From NCBI RefSeq assembly GCF_000189395.1, contig NZ_AEPB01000015.1, positions 79,547 through 143,546 on the forward strand: a DNA stretch of 64,000 nt. Direction: 5' to 3'. The position numbers were made by a program, and so were the translations under genes. The first letter of the stretch is position 1. Each line of letters starts with the position of its first letter. This document shows positions 62,142 through 64,000 of the stretch, in pieces. The notes beneath the pieces were generated by a model. That model saw only the letters and a list, made by a program, of their open reading frames with translations, had not been told where the DNA came from and made no database searches. The DNA comes from Planococcus donghaensis MPA1U2. GTDB taxonomy: Bacteria; Bacillota; Bacilli; Bacillales_A; Planococcaceae.

Positions 62142-63380
62142 ATGAAATTTACTGAAACGACTTTTCCAATTACGCAAGTTCGAGAACAATTTCCAGCTTT
62201 AACTAGAACTTATAAAGACAAGACCGTCGCTTATTTTGATGGACCAGGAGGCTCTCAAGTTGTAGGCTCAGCAATAGAAGCCATGGCTGACTATATGAGA
62301 AAAGGTGGCGCAAATCTTCATGGCGCATTCCCATCTAGTTGGGAGACGGAAGAAGTTATTTCAGAAGCTAGATTAGCCGTGGCTGACTTTCTAAACGTCC
62401 AATCGAATGAAGTGGCGTTTGGTGCCAACATGACTACATTAACAATTGCTATCGCCAATGCACTTGGGAAAAACTTCGAACCAGGTGACGAAATTGTCGT
62501 GACAGAAATGGACCACCGCGCCAATGTGGATCCATGGATTATGATGGCAGAAGACCGTGGCTTAAAAATACGCTGGGTGAAAGTAGATACAGAAACAAAA
62601 ACATTGGATGTAACGGAACTAGATCAACAGATCAATGAAAAAACAAAAGTCGTTGCTGTCGGTATGGCCTCTAACGCAATTGGCACAATCGTCGACCTCA
62701 AACCATTTGCAGAACGAGTAAAAAAAGTTGGCGCACTACTCGTAGCCGATGCCGTTCACGCAGCACCGCATGTGCGGATAGATCGTGACCAAATGCAAAT
62801 TGATATTTTATTATGCTCTGCTTACAAGTTTTTTGGTCCACATATCGGCATCGCCGCAATTAAAGAAGAAATTTTTAAAGAGTTGGCGCCTTACAAATTG
62901 ACTACGTCACCAAGCTATTATCCCGATAAATTGGAAACCGGCACGCAAAATCACGAAGGCATTGCAGGGATTCTTCCGGCTGTTGAATTTTTTGCGCAGT
63001 TTGGCGACGGGGAAACGAGAAGAGAACGCATTGTGAGCGGAATCGAAAAAATTGAAAAACATGAAAACCGCTTAGCGAATCGGCTTCGCGATGGCTTGTC
63101 AGCAATCGCTGGTGTAACCGTTACACAAGCTGCAGCAGATGTTCCAAAAACTCCAACGATTGCTTTCCGAGTAAACGGAATCGAACCAGGACAGATTTGC
63201 CAAAAGCTTGCGGAAGAACATAGCATTTTTGTAGCAGCTGGACATTTCTATGCTTCAACACTAGGTGATGTGTTGGGCGTTAACGACAGTGGCGGTTGGG
63301 TTCGCGCAGGGCTTGCACCTTATAGTACAGAAGAAGAAGTCGACCGGTTGCTAAATGCAATAAAATCACTTGTAGTATGA
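62142..63380 (+). CDS. Cysteine-desulfurase-like aminotransferase class V protein
   Basis: 412 residues, fold-type I, class V. VAYFDGPGGSQV, TEMDHRANVDPW, VADAVHAAPH (Asp to the PLP ring) and LLCSAYKFFGPHIG with the Schiff-base Lys are intact. It matches the group often annotated as 'cysteine desulfurase-like, VC1184 family'. Where CsdA/SufS have the catalytic Cys loop (GHHCA-like), this protein reads AAGHFYAS, so true desulfurase activity is doubtful. Substrate unknown. ATG 62142 lies nine bases after AAAGGAG; the TTG at 62133 is on the site. Confidence 0.82.
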   Translation: MKFTETTFPITQVREQFPALTRTYKDKTVAYFDGPGGSQVVGSAIEAMADYMRKGGANLHGAFPSSWETEEVISEARLAVADFLNVQSNEVAFGANMTTLTIAIANALGKNFEPGDEIVVTEMDHRANVDPWIMMAEDRGLKIRWVKVDTETKTLDVTELDQQINEKTKVVAVGMASNAIGTIVDLKPFAERVKKVGALLVADAVHAAPHVRIDRDQMQIDILLCSAYKFFGPHIGIAAIKEEIFKELAPYKLTTSPSYYPDKLETGTQNHEGIAGILPAVEFFAQFGDGETRRERIVSGIEKIEKHENRLANRLRDGLSAIAGVTVTQAAADVPKTPTIAFRVNGIEPGQICQKLAEEHSIFVAAGHFYASTLGDVLGVNDSGGWVRAGLAPYSTEEEVDRLLNAIKSLVV

Positions 63381-63412
63381 ATAATCGACTTTTTTCCTTT
63401 TGCCCGAGTTGA

Positions 63413-63421
63413 TGTTATACT
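63413..63421 (+). promoter_or_regulatory. Extended -10 before the HEAT-repeat gene
   Basis: TGT-TATACT, about 75 bases before the start, in the only upstream space of the gene. No good -35. Confidence 0.4.
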
Positions 63422-63497
63422 AAAAGGAACTTGTTCCGCCAACGGAGAGCATCACGTTATTTCCCGCAAAGGGACATAAACAAAGGAGAATGAAATT

Positions 63498-63971
63498 TTG
63501 ACACAAACGAACAGTAACTCTGATAACAAACCGACGAACTTACCACCGAACTATGACGAATTGAAAAAAGCTGCAAACCGACAGGCTAACTGGAAAGAGC
63601 GTTTAGCTGCGGTTGAAGAGCTTGGCAAATGGAAAAGCGAGCCAACGATCGATCTTTTGACGCATCGCATGAACCACGATTCGGTTTATCAAGTGCAGGA
63701 AGCTGCCTATAAACAACTTAAAAACTTTGGTGAAAATGTTCATATGCCAGAGCGTAAAAAATATGATTTGATCAAGGACACTTCTAAAGTACTTGTTCGC
63801 ATCAAAAAAAGTTTGCCAGCTGGCCACACTTACGAAGATTTTAAAGAAAAACTACAAAAAATGCGTAGCGATATTTACGATACGTACAAAGGTGATAAAG
63901 GCGAAGATTTCGAAAGCTGGTTGGAAGAGCAGTGGAAAGCTGCTCCTTTTAAGCAACCACGTCGCAGATAA
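63498..63971 (+). CDS. HEAT-repeat domain protein
   Basis: 157 residues. A polar N-terminus, then one or two HEAT-like helix pairs (WKERLAAVEELGKWKSEPTIDLL, then MNHDSVYQVQEAAYKQLKNFG, quoted in parts), then a Lys-rich helical C-terminal part containing SWLEEQWKAAPF. HEAT repeats are protein-binding scaffolds; the partner is unknown. TTG 63498 follows AAAGGAG with ten-base spacing. Soluble. Confidence 0.8.
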   Translation: MTQTNSNSDNKPTNLPPNYDELKKAANRQANWKERLAAVEELGKWKSEPTIDLLTHRMNHDSVYQVQEAAYKQLKNFGENVHMPERKKYDLIKDTSKVLVRIKKSLPAGHTYEDFKEKLQKMRSDIYDTYKGDKGEDFESWLEEQWKAAPFKQPRRR

Positions 63972-64000
63972 TTCGAGTTCTCAACTCAGACATAAAAAAA

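Overview
This 64 kb window looks like chromosome of a low-GC Gram-positive bacterium (Bacillota), most probably the Planococcaceae (Planococcus/Planomicrobium-like). That placement is inferred from gene content, not from a marker gene. Supporting signs are A+T-rich sequence, strong AAAGGAG-type ribosome binding sites with frequent TTG/GTG starts, many compact hairpin terminators between short operons, lipoprotein signal peptides, and many Bacillus-type families (YkuI, YkvI, YitT, KtrC, YpeP, LTA synthase, UppP). No rRNA, tRNA, transposase, prophage gene or CRISPR array was found.

Layout. 0-3 kb: the start of an SLH-domain surface protein, an Abi/HEPN protein, a DUF1697 protein, a Mug-type DNA glycosylase and a TM2 protein. 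3-7.3 kb: a GH13 alpha-glucosidase with an upstream cre box, then an 830-base gene-free stretch with a terminator, a 21-nt periodic repeat, a promoter-RNA-terminator unit for an unassigned small RNA on the minus strand, and a guanine-type purine riboswitch controlling a secreted nucleosidase-like lipoprotein. 7.5-13 kb: aminotransferase, acyl-CoA synthetase, class I aldolase and SelO. 13-20.7 kb: PfpI-like protein, old-yellow-enzyme oxidoreductase, two paralogous SDR genes flanking an ABC exporter and a NUDIX gene, PAP2 phosphatase and a thioredoxin-like lipoprotein. 20.8-32 kb: LTA synthase family protein, NhaC antiporter, GNAT protein, an aldehyde-dehydrogenase-like pseudoenzyme, VOC and YitT proteins, YkuI, DUF202 and a secreted glycerophosphodiesterase. 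32-41.5 kb: CapA-like lipoprotein, a gtrA-sqdX-sqdB operon for plant/cyanobacterial-type sulfolipid (SQDG), a ZIP-like membrane protein, a CPA1 Na+/H+ antiporter and an MFS carrier. 41.5-48.3 kb: SDR, a sulfonate-type ABC importer (ssuABC-like), cysK, a rhodanese remnant and adenine deaminase. 48.5-54 kb: PhzF, KtrC, RNase H-like YpeP, a DUF4397 surface protein next to a class F sortase, and UppP. 54-57 kb: a 3-hydroxybutyrate module (LysR regulator, GntP-family permease, BdhA) with a putative LysR operator and a near-consensus cre. 57-64 kb: hydrolase, TVP38, YkvI, ketopantoate reductase, a Trm11-like methyltransferase, a second 21-nt periodic repeat, a cysteine-desulfurase-like protein without the usual cysteine, and a HEAT-repeat protein.

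Themes. Sulfur recurs: sulfolipid synthesis, organosulfur import, cysteine synthesis and a decayed sulfurtransferase lie within 13 kb. Envelope functions are prominent (LTA synthase, UppP, PAP2, sortase pair, SLH, glycerophosphodiesterase), as are Na+/H+ and K+ transport genes that would fit a salt-tolerant organism. The most interesting items are the SQDG operon, the small RNA, the two unrelated arrays with the same 21-nt period, the riboswitch-controlled extracellular nucleosidase with an Asp-to-Asn change, and two intact genes whose family catalytic residues are missing.
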